Source of the DNA: Acidimicrobiales bacterium
Lineage (GTDB): Bacteria > Actinomycetota > Acidimicrobiia > Acidimicrobiales > Aldehydirespiratoraceae
Length of the DNA stretch: 5,722 bases
Direction of reading: 5' to 3'
Assembly: GCA_021604885.1 (NCBI GenBank)
Contig: BQJV01000235.1
Coordinates: forward strand, 1 to 5,722
Position numbers and translations under genes: made by a program. Each line of letters opens with the position of its first letter. The stretch's first letter is position 1. This document shows, piece by piece, positions 5,641 to 5,722 of this stretch. Under the pieces are notes generated by a model that was not told where the DNA came from, ran no database searches, and saw only the letters and a program-made list of their open reading frames with translations.

Positions 5641-5722
5641 TCAGCCGCGCAGGGTGGCGCGGGACTTCTTGGCCGCCTGGTCGATGCAGGACTGGCGAGC
5701 CTCGGCGACCTCGGCATCGGTG
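5641..5722 (-). CDS. C-terminal end of an unidentified protein (cut by window edge)
   Basis: The minus strand is open from the window edge to TGA at 5643-5641 and encodes the tail TDAEVAEARQSCIDQAAKKS followed by RATLRG. Nearly every codon ends in G or C, as in the other genes here, which supports real coding. The sequence is Ala/Lys-rich and probably helical, with one Cys. It is too short to name. It converges with the acetyltransferase gene, with 3 bp between the two stop codons, so any terminator must lie inside coding sequence. Confidence 0.55.
   Translation of the reverse strand, partial: TDAEVAEARQSCIDQAAKKSRATLRG

Overview
This is a high-GC window with actinobacterial character. Codon third positions are almost all G or C, start codons include GTG, and promoters carry TANNNT -10 hexamers directly upstream of leaderless start codons. 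The exact lineage cannot be fixed from the sequence; a deep-branching actinobacterium such as an Acidimicrobiia member is a reasonable guess. All genes are ordinary chromosomal types. I see no tRNA, rRNA, CRISPR array, insertion sequence or phage gene.

Layout from left to right. (1) Positions 1-503, minus strand: the N-terminal part of argC (arginine biosynthesis), with a well-formed promoter and a probable tandem ArgR operator at 510-559. The outermost ~31 bases look inverted relative to the rest of argC. They encode the expected continuation of ArgC on the wrong strand, which suggests a fold-back chimera or a real inversion breakpoint. (2) 564-1787, minus: a lipid-anchored, calcium-dependent phosphoinositide phospholipase C-like enzyme on a long Thr/Ser tether, with its own leaderless promoter. 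(3) 1833-4974, minus: a probable three-gene operon in the order NADPH:quinone-oxidoreductase-like MDR protein (4974-4003), class III PLP aminotransferase (3980-2613) and TauE/SafE-family anion exporter (2567-1833). (4) 5014-5637, plus: a GNAT acetyltransferase transcribed divergently from that operon out of a 39-bp promoter region. (5) 5641-5722, minus: the C-terminal end of an unidentified protein that converges on the GNAT gene.

How the genes may work together. The argC operator points to arginine-responsive repression of an arg operon that continues beyond the left edge. In the three-gene operon, an aminotransferase beside a TauE/SafE exporter would fit metabolism of an amino-sulfonate or another amino compound whose anionic product is exported, but the substrate cannot be read from the sequence. 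Four of the gene starts carry a -10-like hexamer ending 6-7 nt before the start codon. The aminotransferase, internal to the operon, has a purine-rich Shine-Dalgarno-like element instead; the TauE gene has neither clearly.

The most notable observations are the inverted ArgC segment at the left edge, the ArgR-type operator over a leaderless argC promoter, and the near-identical leaderless promoter/start modules of three genes. I found no previously undescribed system in this window.
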